A DNA stretch of 64,000 bases from Herbidospora daliensis. Lineage in GTDB: Bacteria > Actinomycetota > Actinomycetes > Streptosporangiales > Streptosporangiaceae. The translations under genes and the position numbers were made by a program. The notes under the pieces are model-generated. The model was not told where the DNA came from. It saw only the letters and a list, made by a program, of their open reading frames with translations, and made no database searches. The number at the start of each line of letters is the position of its first letter. Within the stretch, counting starts at the first letter, position 1. The stretch lies in assembly GCF_001570585.1 (NCBI RefSeq), contig NZ_BBXF01000003.1:469353-533352 (forward strand). Reading direction: 5' to 3'. Shown here piece by piece: positions 9,226 through 18,071 of the stretch.

Positions 9226-9270
9226 GTTCATTGACGACGGGTACCCGTTCATCTGTTCATTTTTGGTTAT
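9226..9270 (+). promoter_or_regulatory. PHO-box-like repeats upstream of phoD
   Basis: The gap between the TPR gene and the phoD-like gene contains GTTCAT at 9226, 9247 and 9255 and GTTAT at 9266. The last two are 11 bases apart, the repeat period of the actinobacterial PhoP site (direct repeats close to GTTCACC). PhoD phosphatases are classic PhoP targets under phosphate starvation. The match is partial, since the first units are not in strict 11-base phase, so PhoP control is an inference. Confidence 0.45.
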
Positions 9271-9327
9271 CGCGCTGGTCAGAGCCGTAAAAGAATTCCG
9301 ACAGACGAGCGGTCTGCACTGTCAGAC

Positions 9328-10842
9328 GTGCAGCGCAGATCGTTCATCTCCGGCGTGCTCCTGGCCGCCGCGGCGCCCGCTCTCCCGGCCCTGCCGTCCC
9401 GGGCCCTGAAGACCGATCCCTTCGCCGTCGGCGTCGCCTCGGGGGACCCGTCCCCTGACGGCTTCGTCCTGTGGACCCGTCTCGTGATCGACCCCTACGG
9501 CGCCGACGGCCGGGGTTCGATGCCCTCACGGGACGTCGACGTGAAGTGGCAGGTGTCCACAGACGAGAGGTTCGCGACCGTCGTGCGGGACGGGACGGCC
9601 GTCGCGTCGGCCCGTTCGGCGCACAGCGTGCACGTCGAGCTGGCGGGGCTCGAACCGGGCCGGGAGTACTTCTACCGGTTCCGGGCCGAGAACTCCGTCT
9701 CGCCGGTCGGCCGCACCCGCACCAGCCCGGCCGTGTCGTCGCCGCTCACCTTCGCCATCGCGGCCTGCGCCCACTGGGAGCACGGCTACTACACGGCGTA
9801 CCGGCGGCTCGCCGAGCAGGAGCCCGACCTGGTCGTCCACCTGGGCGACTACATGTACGAGTACCAGCCCAACGGCTACACCGCGCCCTTCGGCAACATC
9901 CGCACCCACTCGGGCGGGGTGAAGTGCGCGACGCTGGCCGACTACCGGATGCGGCACGCCCAGTACAAGAGCGACCCCGACCTCCAGGCCGCCCACGCGG
10001 TCGCGCCGTGGCTGGTCGCCTTCGACGACCACGAGATCGAGAACAACTGGGCCGCCGACGTCTCCGCCAGCGACGCGCCCGCCTTCGACCAGCGCCGGGC
10101 CGTGGCCTTCCAGGCCTACTACGAGAACATGCCGCTCCGGCGGGCCAGCGTGCCCAAGGGGGCCTCGATCACGATCAACCGGCGGGTCTCGTGGGGGCCG
10201 CTGGCCCGCTTCCACCTGCTCGACACCCGCCAGTTCCGCGACGTCCAGGCGTGCGAGGACGGCGTGCGGGCCGGCTGCGACGACCGCCTCGACAGCGGGC
10301 GCACCCTCCTCGGCAAGGCGCAGCACGAGTGGCTCGTCGACGGCCTGCGCGACTCTCCGGCCACCTGGAACCTGGTCGGCCAGCAGATCGTGATGACCCA
10401 GAAGGACCTCAAGGTCGGCCCCGGCCGCGAGTCGAACCTCGACTCCTGGGACGGGTACGCCGCCGAGCGCGACCAGATCCTGCGCGGCATGGCCGGGGTG
10501 CGCAACCCGGTCGTGCTCACCGGTGACGCGCACATCCACCACGCGGCGGAGTTGCGTACCGACTTCGACGACCCGGAGACCAACGTCGGCGTCGAGCTGG
10601 TCGCCACCTCGATCGCCAGCGACGGCGACGGCTACCGCGACACCGAGCGCATGTCGGCGCTGCGCGCCGAGAACCCGCACATCAAGTACCTCGACCAGCG
10701 CCGGGGCTACATCCTGGCCCGCCTGTCGGAGCAGGAGCTGGTCGCCGACTTCCGCACCCTCGACTACATCAGCCGCCGGGGCGCGCCCGCGAAGACCTCG
10801 GCCCGGTTCACCGTCCCGGCGGGCGAGCGGAGGTTCGCGTGA
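9328..10842 (+). CDS. phoD: PhoD-family alkaline phosphatase/phosphodiesterase, Tat-exported
   Basis: A 504-residue protein starting at GTG with a short twin-arginine signal (RRSFISG then a hydrophobic Ala/Leu stretch). The PhoD N-terminal beta domain (FAVGVASGDPSPDGFVLWTR) comes first, then the metallophosphatase core. Metal ligands are visible in HLGDYMYEY, AFDDHEIENNW and TGDAHIHHAAEL. PhoD enzymes use Ca2+ and Fe3+ and release phosphate from phosphodiesters outside the cell. GTTCAT repeats upstream suggest phosphate control. The stop overlaps the start of the FG-GAP gene by 4 bases. Confidence 0.92.
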   Translation: MQRRSFISGVLLAAAAPALPALPSRALKTDPFAVGVASGDPSPDGFVLWTRLVIDPYGADGRGSMPSRDVDVKWQVSTDERFATVVRDGTAVASARSAHSVHVELAGLEPGREYFYRFRAENSVSPVGRTRTSPAVSSPLTFAIAACAHWEHGYYTAYRRLAEQEPDLVVHLGDYMYEYQPNGYTAPFGNIRTHSGGVKCATLADYRMRHAQYKSDPDLQAAHAVAPWLVAFDDHEIENNWAADVSASDAPAFDQRRAVAFQAYYENMPLRRASVPKGASITINRRVSWGPLARFHLLDTRQFRDVQACEDGVRAGCDDRLDSGRTLLGKAQHEWLVDGLRDSPATWNLVGQQIVMTQKDLKVGPGRESNLDSWDGYAAERDQILRGMAGVRNPVVLTGDAHIHHAAELRTDFDDPETNVGVELVATSIASDGDGYRDTERMSALRAENPHIKYLDQRRGYILARLSEQELVADFRTLDYISRRGAPAKTSARFTVPAGERRFA

Positions 10843-12086
10843 TCCTCGGCGTGGCGGCCCTGATCGTCCCCCTGCTCACCGGCCTCGCCCCGCGGTGCGA
10901 CGCCTTCGTGGCGGTCGCCCAGCCCTACGCGACCGTCGACGGCCAGGTCAGAGCGGGTGCGGTACGCATCCTCGACGGCCCCCTGATCACCCAGGACGAC
11001 CCGGAGCCGGGCGACATGTTCGGCTCCGCCCTGGCCACCGGCGACTTCGACGGCGACGGCTGCGCCGACCTGGCGATCGGCGCCTCGGAGGAGGACGCCG
11101 GCCCCGGCGGCCGCGACGGGCACGGCGTCGTCGAGATCCTGTACGGCCTGACCTCCCGGAAGACCGTCACGCTGCCGGGCAAGGGGGCCGACCGCTTCGG
11201 CGCGGCCCTCGCGGCGGGCGACCTCGACGGCGACGGCGACGACGAACTGGCCATCGGCGCCCCCGGCGGCGGCTCGGTCTACGTCTTCGGCCGGGGGAAG
11301 AAGCTGCGCCGGATCGAGAACACCGGCGGCGCGGTGACCGACCAGTTCGGCGAGGCGCTGGCGACCGGCGACTTCGACGGCGACGGCACCGACGAACTCG
11401 CCATCGGCGCGCCCGGCGCGAACCTGATCCGCCAGGGCGAGGGCACCGTGACCCTGGTCGGGAAGGACGGCCGCCGCCTGCTCTACTCGCAGGAGACCTA
11501 CGGCATCGACGGCCTCTCGGAGAGCTGGGACGCCTTCGGCGCCGCCCTGGCGACCGGCGACTTCAACGCCGACGGCCACGACGACCTGGCGATCGGCGTG
11601 CCCGGCGAGGGCCTGAACAAGCTCCAGCGGGCCGGCGACTACGGCGAGGGGGCCGTGGACGTCGTCTACGGCTCACCCGGCGGCCTGCGCCCGGCCACCG
11701 CCGAGGCGTGGACGCAGAACAGCCTGGCCGGCGACGCGATCATGTACGACCGGTTCGGCACCTCCCTGGCCGCGGGCGACCTGAACGGCGACGGCGACGA
11801 CGAGCTCGTAGTCGGCGTGCCCGGCGAGAACGCCGTCCAGGTGCTCGCCGGCACCCGGAGCGGCGGCCTGACCAAGAACCACAACCTGCTGATCCCCGGC
11901 CCGAAGGGCGCGGAGTTCGGCGCGGCGGTCCTGGTGCACGGCGGCGACCTGATCGTCGGCGCGCCGACGAAGGGCGAGGTGTTCCGCTACCGGGGCGCGG
12001 TGAAGAAGGGCTCCTACCCGGGCGTCGGCAAGAAGGGCGAGAAGATCGCCGAAGGGAACGGGTTCTTCGGCTTCGGCCTCGGCTAG
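10839..12086 (+). CDS. Secreted FG-GAP (integrin-alpha-like) repeat protein
   Basis: A 415-residue protein with a signal peptide (residues 1 to about 22). Five or six beta-propeller blades follow, each with an FG and GAP-type motif and a Ca2+-binding loop such as DFDGDGCADLAIG, DLDGDGDDELAIG and DLNGDGDDELVVG. The family forms integrin-like propellers. In bacteria the partner is usually unknown. The GTG start overlaps the phoD stop (GTGA), so the two exported proteins should be made in fixed proportion. The 3' end overlaps the opposite-strand MFS gene by 4 bases. Confidence 0.85.
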   Translation: MILGVAALIVPLLTGLAPRCDAFVAVAQPYATVDGQVRAGAVRILDGPLITQDDPEPGDMFGSALATGDFDGDGCADLAIGASEEDAGPGGRDGHGVVEILYGLTSRKTVTLPGKGADRFGAALAAGDLDGDGDDELAIGAPGGGSVYVFGRGKKLRRIENTGGAVTDQFGEALATGDFDGDGTDELAIGAPGANLIRQGEGTVTLVGKDGRRLLYSQETYGIDGLSESWDAFGAALATGDFNADGHDDLAIGVPGEGLNKLQRAGDYGEGAVDVVYGSPGGLRPATAEAWTQNSLAGDAIMYDRFGTSLAAGDLNGDGDDELVVGVPGENAVQVLAGTRSGGLTKNHNLLIPGPKGAEFGAAVLVHGGDLIVGAPTKGEVFRYRGAVKKGSYPGVGKKGEKIAEGNGFFGFGLG

Positions 12087-13492
12087 AAGCGGATCCTGAT
12101 GCCCACCACGGAGATCAGCGCCGAGATCGCCATCATGCCCGCGCAGGCGTACATGGAGAGCTGGAAGGCCGTGTTGAACAGCGCCGGGTTCAGGTAGGCC
12201 TCGCCGGTCAGGCCGACCAGCGGCGGCACCGCCGCCACGGCCAGCAGGCTGCCGGTCCGGGCCAGGGCGTTGTTGACCCCGCTGGCGATGCCGGCGTGCC
12301 GCTGCGAGGCGGTGGCCAGCACGGTCGCCGTCAGCGGGGCGACCGTCAGCGACAGGCCCAGGCCGAACAGGGTCACCGGCGGCAGCACCTCGGTCACGTA
12401 GTGGGCGCCGTAGCCGATCCGGCTCATCCACATGAACGCCAGCCCCGAGATCAGGATGCCGATCGTCATGGGCCAGCGCGGGCCGATGCGGCGGGCCAGC
12501 TCCCCGGCGTGCGGGGAGATCACCAGCATCAGCAGCGTCACCGGCACCAGGGCCGAGCCCGCCGCGAACGCGGTGAACCCCGAGACGGTCCGGAGCTGGA
12601 GCACGAGCACGAAGAACACCACGCCCATGGCCGCGTACATGAACAGCGTCACCGCGTTGACGGCGGTGAAGGCGGTGTTCTTGAACAACCCCACGGGCAC
12701 CAGCGCCTGCGCGCCCCGGTGGTGCTCGACGATCACGAAGGCGGCCAGGATGACCGCGCCCAGGACCATCGGCACGACCTCGGTCTCGATCAGCCCGTAG
12801 GTCAGCGCGGCCAGGCCGAGCGCCGCCAGGCCCGCGCCCAGCGCGTCGAACCGGCCGGCGGCCTCCTCGTCGCGGGTCTCCGGCACGTGCCGCGCCGCGA
12901 TCAGCAGCACCACCACCGCCAGCGGCAGGTTGATGAGGAAGACCCAGCGCCAGCCGATCGTCTGGACGATCCAGCCGCCCAGCAGCGGGCCGATGGCGGC
13001 GGCCGTGCCGCCCAGGCCCGACCACGCCCCGATCGCCTTCGGCCGGTCTTCGGCGGCGAACGTGGCCTGGATGATCGCCAGCGAGCCGGGGGTCAGCAAC
13101 GCGCCGCCGATGCCCTGGAGCGCGCGGGCCGCGATGAGGGCCTCCATGCTGGGCGCCAGCCCGCACAGGGCCGAGGCGATGGCGAACCAGACCACGCCGA
13201 TCATGAACACCTTGCGGCGGCCGTAGCGGTCGCCCAGAGAGCCGCCCAGCAGGATCAGCCCCGCGAGGGTCAGCGTGTAGGCGTTGATGGTCCACTGCAG
13301 GCCCTCGATGTCGGCGTCGAGCGCCCGGCCGAGGTCGGGCAGCGCCACGTTCACGACCGTGCCGTCGAGCAGGGCCATGCCAGAACCGAGCACCGTCGTG
13401 GCCAGGATCCAGCGGCCCTTGGCCGTGCTGAGCTGCACCGCTTCCGTCGTCACGTGACCAACATAGTCACCACGCCGGCCTGCTCCGGGCAC
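12083..13492 (-). CDS. MFS transporter, DHA2 (EmrB/QacA) drug-exporter type
   Basis: 469 residues and about 14 membrane helices. Residues 30-50 hold the DHA2 signature LDGTVVNVALPDLGRAL, followed by SLGDRYGRRK (motif A) in the loop after helix 2. The fifth helix has the antiporter motif around GIGGALLTPGSLAII. These proteins export amphipathic compounds in exchange for protons, and the substrate cannot be told. No regulator of the TetR or MarR type is adjacent. It converges with the FG-GAP gene. Confidence 0.9.
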   Translation of the reverse strand: MPGAGRRGDYVGHVTTEAVQLSTAKGRWILATTVLGSGMALLDGTVVNVALPDLGRALDADIEGLQWTINAYTLTLAGLILLGGSLGDRYGRRKVFMIGVVWFAIASALCGLAPSMEALIAARALQGIGGALLTPGSLAIIQATFAAEDRPKAIGAWSGLGGTAAAIGPLLGGWIVQTIGWRWVFLINLPLAVVVLLIAARHVPETRDEEAAGRFDALGAGLAALGLAALTYGLIETEVVPMVLGAVILAAFVIVEHHRGAQALVPVGLFKNTAFTAVNAVTLFMYAAMGVVFFVLVLQLRTVSGFTAFAAGSALVPVTLLMLVISPHAGELARRIGPRWPMTIGILISGLAFMWMSRIGYGAHYVTEVLPPVTLFGLGLSLTVAPLTATVLATASQRHAGIASGVNNALARTGSLLAVAAVPPLVGLTGEAYLNPALFNTAFQLSMYACAGMMAISALISVVGIRIRF

Positions 13493-13708
13493 CGGGATCG
13501 AGTACCGGTACGGCCCTATTTCCCGTCCTGAATGGCTTTCTCTTTCCTCACGCCATTGCCTGAATGATGTGAGGGAGAGCCGCTTACCGCCAAAATGACT
13601 GATGTTTATTGGCAGATGTCATGCTTGAAGGCCCCGCCTCCAGCCAGATAGTCACGGTGTGTCAGTGCGGCCTGTCACAGTGCCGCAGCAGCACCCGAAG
13701 GGGGTCTC

Positions 13709-15886
13709 ATGACACGCAGACGTGTCATCGCGTTAGCAGTCACCGCCCTTGCCCTCCCGTTCGCGACGCTCCTCCCCGCCACCGCCGGGGCCGCCGCGCC
13801 GGCGCCGTCCTCCGCGCCGCTGAACGACTTCCGGCACTGGGACGGAAAGCTCGCCGACACCTTCCAGGGCAAGGAGATCGACCTGCCGGCCCGGTACGAG
13901 CCGTCCAAGGCCCGGAAGTCGACCGCCGCGGCGGCGGCCACCCCGCCGGTGGGCACGGTGCGGAACTGGCTGGCCATCGACGACACGCAGGCCGGGGGAG
14001 CGCCGTTCCCGAAGGAGTTCACCCTCCGCGGCGTCGGCGACAAGATCGAGGTGTGGGTCGCGAACGATCTGTCGTTCCCGGCCGGGGACTGCCGGGCGCA
14101 GATCCCGAACTCCACGACGATCACCGACGCGCAGGTCGCCTACTTCGTCAACGAGTTCGACACGAACATGTACCCGAAGGAGACGGCGGCCTTCTCCACC
14201 CCGCCCGACCGCGACGGGACCAACGCCCGCATCCCCGGCGACTACACCGGTGACGGCGACAAGACGGTCGCGCTGATCGACAACGTCCGCGACGACAACT
14301 TCTACGACTTCCCGGCCAACCCGACCTACATCGCGGGCTTCTTCTCGGCCGGCATCAACGAGCGCGTCGACCGCAACGTCATGACCGTCGACGCCTTCGA
14401 CTGGGCCCACCGGACCGGCGACGCCCCGGCCGACGAGCCCACGAGCGACCTGTGCACCAGCCGCCCGGCCCGCCCGAACGCGTACGAGGGCACGTTCGCG
14501 CACGAGTGGCAGCACCTGCTCATGTACTACACCGACCCGTTCGAGGGGAACTGGATCAACGAGGGCCTCTCCGACTTCGCCCAGACCCTCACCGGCTACG
14601 TCGACGCCAGGGCGACCATCAACGACTTCGGCGCCGACAGCCACATCTACTGCTTCCAGGGCTTCGGCAACGTCCAGGCCCGGTACAACCCCAACCCGAG
14701 GCAGTGCGGCGGCCCGCAGAACTCGCTGACCCTCTGGGGTGAGGGCGAGCCGAGCGAGGTGCTCGCCGACTACGGCAACGCCTACGAGATCATGCTCTTC
14801 CTGTACGACCGCTACGGCGCCGGCTTCATGTCCACGCTGCACCGCGACGGCGAGCACCAAGGCCTGGCCAGCCTGGACGCCGCGCTGAAGGCGAAGGGCG
14901 CCGACCTCTACCGGGTCATCCACGACTACCAGTCGATGGTCCTGCTCGACCGGATCGTGGAGAGCCGCACCGGCATCGTGCTGGGCGTGCCCAAGTCGCG
15001 GGTCACCTCGGCCTCGCTGAGCTCCACGGTGAACCTCGCCAACCCCGACACCTACGACACCCCCGGCGCCGCCCCCAACGGCGCCGACTACGTGACGCTC
15101 CAGAAGGCCAACGGCCAGCCGTTCAAGGGCAGCGAGCTGCGCACCCTGAAGTTCACCGGCGCGACCGGCCTGCCCGCCCTGCCGCTCGCCTGGACGATCG
15201 TGAGCGACGAGCCCGACCGCCCCGGCAACCCGGTGCTGTTCTCCGGCAACGAGAACAACCTGAACGTCAGCGCCGTGGCCGAGGTGAGCGTCCCGGCCGC
15301 CGACCCGACCCTGCGCCTGCTGGCCAAGTACGGCGCCGAGGAGGGCTACGACTACGGCTACGTCGTCGTCTCCACCGACGGCGGCGCGACCTACACCCCC
15401 GTCGCGGGCGACCAGACCGTCGAGGGCCCGCTCGGCCCGTCGCTGAACGGCACCACCAGCGGCTTCGAGCCGCACACGTTCGACCTGTCCGCCTACGCGG
15501 GCCAGAACATCCTGCTCGGCTTCCAGTACGTCTCCGACGGCGGCGTCAACGAGGGCGGGATCCACCTCGACGACATCACCGTCGGCGGCACCGCCGTCAG
15601 CGACGGCTCCAGCCTGGAGCCGTTCGACTCCTTCACCGAGATCAAGCCGACCGCCGTGCACAACTGGAACGTCCGCCTGGTCGGCCTCGACGAGAAGCAC
15701 AAGGTCGCCGCCCAGGTCGAGTTCAACGGCAAGGGCACGATCAACCTCAACCGCCTCGAACTCCTCCTGGCCCGGCCGTTCACCAAGATCGTGGCCATCG
15801 TGGCGTACGACGAACCGACCGAACTCGGCCAGCAGTACGCGCCCTACACCCTCACGGTGAACGGTGTGAAGCAGCCCGGCGGCTGA
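13709..15886 (+). CDS. Secreted zinc metallopeptidase (M6/M30-like)
   Basis: A 725-residue protein with a Sec or Tat-like signal peptide (MTRRR then Ala/Leu-rich, to about residue 29). The zinc site is FAHEWQHLLMYY (HExxH), with the third ligand probably in NWINEGLSDFAQ. Both the peptidase M30 (hyicolysin) and M6 (immune inhibitor A) families fit. The C-terminal 300 residues are beta-rich, including an M6-like segment ending in GIHLDDITVGG. It is exported, and the substrate is unknown. The start has a GGGGG Shine-Dalgarno 5 bases upstream. A strong hairpin 60 bases after the stop should end the transcript. Confidence 0.8.
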   Translation: MTRRRVIALAVTALALPFATLLPATAGAAAPAPSSAPLNDFRHWDGKLADTFQGKEIDLPARYEPSKARKSTAAAAATPPVGTVRNWLAIDDTQAGGAPFPKEFTLRGVGDKIEVWVANDLSFPAGDCRAQIPNSTTITDAQVAYFVNEFDTNMYPKETAAFSTPPDRDGTNARIPGDYTGDGDKTVALIDNVRDDNFYDFPANPTYIAGFFSAGINERVDRNVMTVDAFDWAHRTGDAPADEPTSDLCTSRPARPNAYEGTFAHEWQHLLMYYTDPFEGNWINEGLSDFAQTLTGYVDARATINDFGADSHIYCFQGFGNVQARYNPNPRQCGGPQNSLTLWGEGEPSEVLADYGNAYEIMLFLYDRYGAGFMSTLHRDGEHQGLASLDAALKAKGADLYRVIHDYQSMVLLDRIVESRTGIVLGVPKSRVTSASLSSTVNLANPDTYDTPGAAPNGADYVTLQKANGQPFKGSELRTLKFTGATGLPALPLAWTIVSDEPDRPGNPVLFSGNENNLNVSAVAEVSVPAADPTLRLLAKYGAEEGYDYGYVVVSTDGGATYTPVAGDQTVEGPLGPSLNGTTSGFEPHTFDLSAYAGQNILLGFQYVSDGGVNEGGIHLDDITVGGTAVSDGSSLEPFDSFTEIKPTAVHNWNVRLVGLDEKHKVAAQVEFNGKGTINLNRLELLLARPFTKIVAIVAYDEPTELGQQYAPYTLTVNGVKQPGG

Positions 15887-15946
15887 TCGTGCTGACCCGG
15901 CGCCGCGTGCAGACGCCTGACTAGCCGGGTGGGCATTCGAAATGCT

Positions 15947-15986
15947 CCGTGACCCGCACGCCTGGGGCTAGGCGTGCGGGTCACGG
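15947..15986 (+). terminator. Strong hairpin terminator
   Basis: A perfect 17-base stem: CCGTGACCCGCACGCCT (15947-15963), a 6-base loop, and the exact complement at 15970-15986. It begins 60 bases after the metallopeptidase stop. There is no long T-run, as is common for actinomycete terminators. Confidence 0.8.
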
Positions 15987-16078
15987 TCCTATCCGGGCCG
16001 TGGAGGGTGACCGGCTGAGTCCTTATGCGATTCTCGTCGCCCTCCAACCTTTTCCGGCGGTGGCGCGTCTCACCAATC

Positions 16079-16642
16079 ATGATTAAGCGGATCATTTCCC
16101 TCACCGTCGTCGTCGCGGCCGTGGGCGCCTTGGCGCCCGCCACGGCACAGGCGTCAGCCGGGCAGGTGCTCAAGCTGCGCAAGGGGCTGACGATCACCCT
16201 GCCGAACGCCTGGAAGGTACACGGCAAGGGCGACTTCACCTACGTGGTCGCCGGTAAGTGCAAGAAGCTCCATCAGCCCGGCTGCCGCCAATTCTCGATC
16301 TTCGGCCCCAAGGGCATCGCCATAGGGAATGAGCTGTTCAATCCCTATACGGGCAAGTCGCCCTACTACGCTGCCACCGACGTGCAGCCGTGCCCGCTGA
16401 ACGCGAAGTGGAGCTACGGCGGCGGCGTCAAGCTCCTCACGTCCGGCTATCGCGAGATCGGCAAGGGACACAAGGCGCAGTACCGCGCCTGGCGGATCAC
16501 GTGCGTCGCGAACGACTCGTCCAAGGTGAAAGCGACCTTCGTCCAGCGCGAGTGGCTGCTGCCGAAGTCCAAGATCCTCATCGTCGACAAGTTCAGCACC
16601 CCCGGCCTGTCCAAGGTGCTCACGAACGCGGTCTGGCGCTGA
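16079..16642 (+). CDS. Small secreted protein of unknown function
   Basis: The 187-residue product has a clear signal peptide (MIKRIISLTVVVAAVGALAPATAQASA, quoted in parts: MIKR then a hydrophobic core, cleavage near ASA). The mature part is basic, with five cysteines, two of them in GKCKKLHQPGC. An in-frame ATG at 16025 would add 18 residues that spoil the signal peptide, so I prefer 16079. Neither start has a clear Shine-Dalgarno. I do not recognise the family. An imperfect hairpin lies just downstream. Confidence 0.65.
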   Translation: MIKRIISLTVVVAAVGALAPATAQASAGQVLKLRKGLTITLPNAWKVHGKGDFTYVVAGKCKKLHQPGCRQFSIFGPKGIAIGNELFNPYTGKSPYYAATDVQPCPLNAKWSYGGGVKLLTSGYREIGKGHKAQYRAWRITCVANDSSKVKATFVQREWLLPKSKILIVDKFSTPGLSKVLTNAVWR

Positions 16643-17102
16643 CCGCCGGCGCTCGGCCGCCTCAAGCCGAGCCTGGCCTCGTCCGGCGGACATGTCGTCA
16701 AGCCCGCCATCACGTCCGAAGGTCCTGAGTGGTCTGCTCCGGACGTTCCTCGCGGGCTTTCCGGCTGCCGCCGGTCAGGCAGGCTGACGGTCGTCGGGGT
16801 CCTGCTCTTGCCGCTGTGCCCGTGATGTGGGCCGATGGCCGGCCACGGCGGTGTCGGCGACCGGCCGCCGATACCTGCTGTGCGGCCTCCGAGGAGGTTT
16901 CTTCGTCTCATCCCGAGTCCCGGCCGTGTCTCGGAGCAGGATCACCTCGGCCTCGGCCGAGGTGCGGGTGGAGGGCGCCCAGGCGACTGGCTTCGCACTC
17001 GATGGGTCCTGGCCGACCACGGCGGTGCTGTGGGGCGGCCTCGATCACGAAATGTGGGCGAGATCAATGATTTGTCGCCGCGTTCTGATAGGAACAGGGC
17101 CC
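16643..17102. other. Long non-coding gap before the STM401x operon
   Basis: About 460 bases without a convincing gene. Open frames exist on both strands, but none has a Shine-Dalgarno or a recognisable domain. The last 60 bases, before the first STM4015-like gene, are distinctly richer in A and T (ATCAATGATTTGTCG region) and probably hold its promoter. The middle part may be a decayed gene; I could not identify it. Confidence 0.4.
16651..16672 (+). terminator. Weak hairpin after secreted-protein gene
   Basis: GCTCGGC (16651-16657) and its complement GCCGAGC (16666-16672) flank an 8-base loop, 8 bases after the stop at 16642. It could end transcription, but short GC stems are common by chance in this DNA. 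Confidence 0.3.
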
Positions 17103-18071
17103 ATGCTGACAATCCTCCCGGAGAACATTCACCCCAACCCGTGGGATCTCTACGACGAGACCTACGCCGGTCTGGACGTCCACGTCTTCCCGCCGGACGA
17201 CGACGACGAGCAGCTGCCGGCCGCCGGCACGGTGGCGTGGCGGATCGCCGAGCCCGACGCCTACGACGCCGAGGAGGGCGCGTTCGCCGGGACCCTCCAG
17301 GTGTTCCTCGACCAGGTCGCGACCGAAGAGGTGCGGGCGCTGGTCATCGGGTGCTGGGAGCAGGCGTACGACACCGACTCCTCCGTGATCGTCAGCCTGC
17401 TGGCCGAGAACGCCAAGCGGTTCCCGGCGCTGCGGGCGATCTTCCTGGGCGCGATCCAGTCGGAGGAGGCGGAGATCTCCTGGATCCAGCAGTCCGACGT
17501 GACCGCGCTGCTGACCGCCTTCCCGCAGCTGGAGCGGCTGGAGGTGCGGGGCGGCAGCGGCCTGGCCCTGTCTCCCGTCCGGCACGAGAACCTGCGCGTG
17601 TTGCGGTTCGAGACCGGCGGGCTGCCCGCCGAGGTGGTGCGCGCGGTCGCCGCGTCCGACCTGCCCGCGCTGGAGCACCTCGACCTGTGGCTCGGCATCG
17701 ACAACTACGGCGGCGACTCCACGGTCGCCGACCTGGCCCCGATCCTGGCCGGCGACCGGCTGCCCGCGCTGAAGCACCTGGGGCTGCAGGACAGCGACCA
17801 CCAGGACGAGATCGCCGCCGCCGTCGCCGCGGCCCCGATCGTGGCCCGTCTCGACGTGTTGTCGCTGGCCATGGGGACGCTGGGCGACGAGGGCGCCGAG
17901 GCGCTGCTCAGCGGGCAGCCGCTGAGCCACCTGAAGGTGCTCGACCTGCGCCACAACTACATCACCGACCCGCTGGCCGAGCGCCTGCGCGTGTTCGTCG
18001 GCGACGCCGAACTCGACCTGGCGGAGCGCAAGGAGCGCGACGACTGGATCTACGTGTCGGTGGCCGAGTGA
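17103..18071 (+). CDS. STM4015-family leucine-rich protein, copy 1
   Basis: 322 residues. After an acidic N-terminus it has a leucine-rich series of irregular repeats: LPALRAIFLG-type, FPQLERLEVRG, LPALEHLDLWLG, LPALKHLGLQDS and LSHLKVLDLRHN. The sequence between them (SWIQQSDVTALLTAFP) is nearly the same in the next three genes. This is the STM4015 family, named after a Salmonella locus; its function is unknown. ATG 17103 has AGGAA 8 bases upstream. It heads a run of genes with GTGA overlaps. LRR proteins usually bind other proteins, so a role in substrate recognition for the enzymes downstream is a reasonable guess only. Confidence 0.8.
   Translation: MLTILPENIHPNPWDLYDETYAGLDVHVFPPDDDDEQLPAAGTVAWRIAEPDAYDAEEGAFAGTLQVFLDQVATEEVRALVIGCWEQAYDTDSSVIVSLLAENAKRFPALRAIFLGAIQSEEAEISWIQQSDVTALLTAFPQLERLEVRGGSGLALSPVRHENLRVLRFETGGLPAEVVRAVAASDLPALEHLDLWLGIDNYGGDSTVADLAPILAGDRLPALKHLGLQDSDHQDEIAAAVAAAPIVARLDVLSLAMGTLGDEGAEALLSGQPLSHLKVLDLRHNYITDPLAERLRVFVGDAELDLAERKERDDWIYVSVAE

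Noticed and set aside
7183-9252. Long minus-strand frame opposite the TPR gene
   Set aside because: Its product is a Gly/Val/Arg/Gln-rich low-complexity string with no family likeness; the plus-strand TPR frame is coherent and coupled to the HSP90 gene.
13546-13574. CCTCAC/GTGAGG hairpin between the MFS and peptidase genes
   Set aside because: Only six perfect pairs with a 17-base loop, upstream of both divergent genes, so it is neither a convincing terminator nor a clear operator.
16729-17070. Possible genes in the gap before the STM401x operon
   Set aside because: Open frames on both strands lack Shine-Dalgarno sites, family motifs and codon bias; they are typical GC-rich chance frames.
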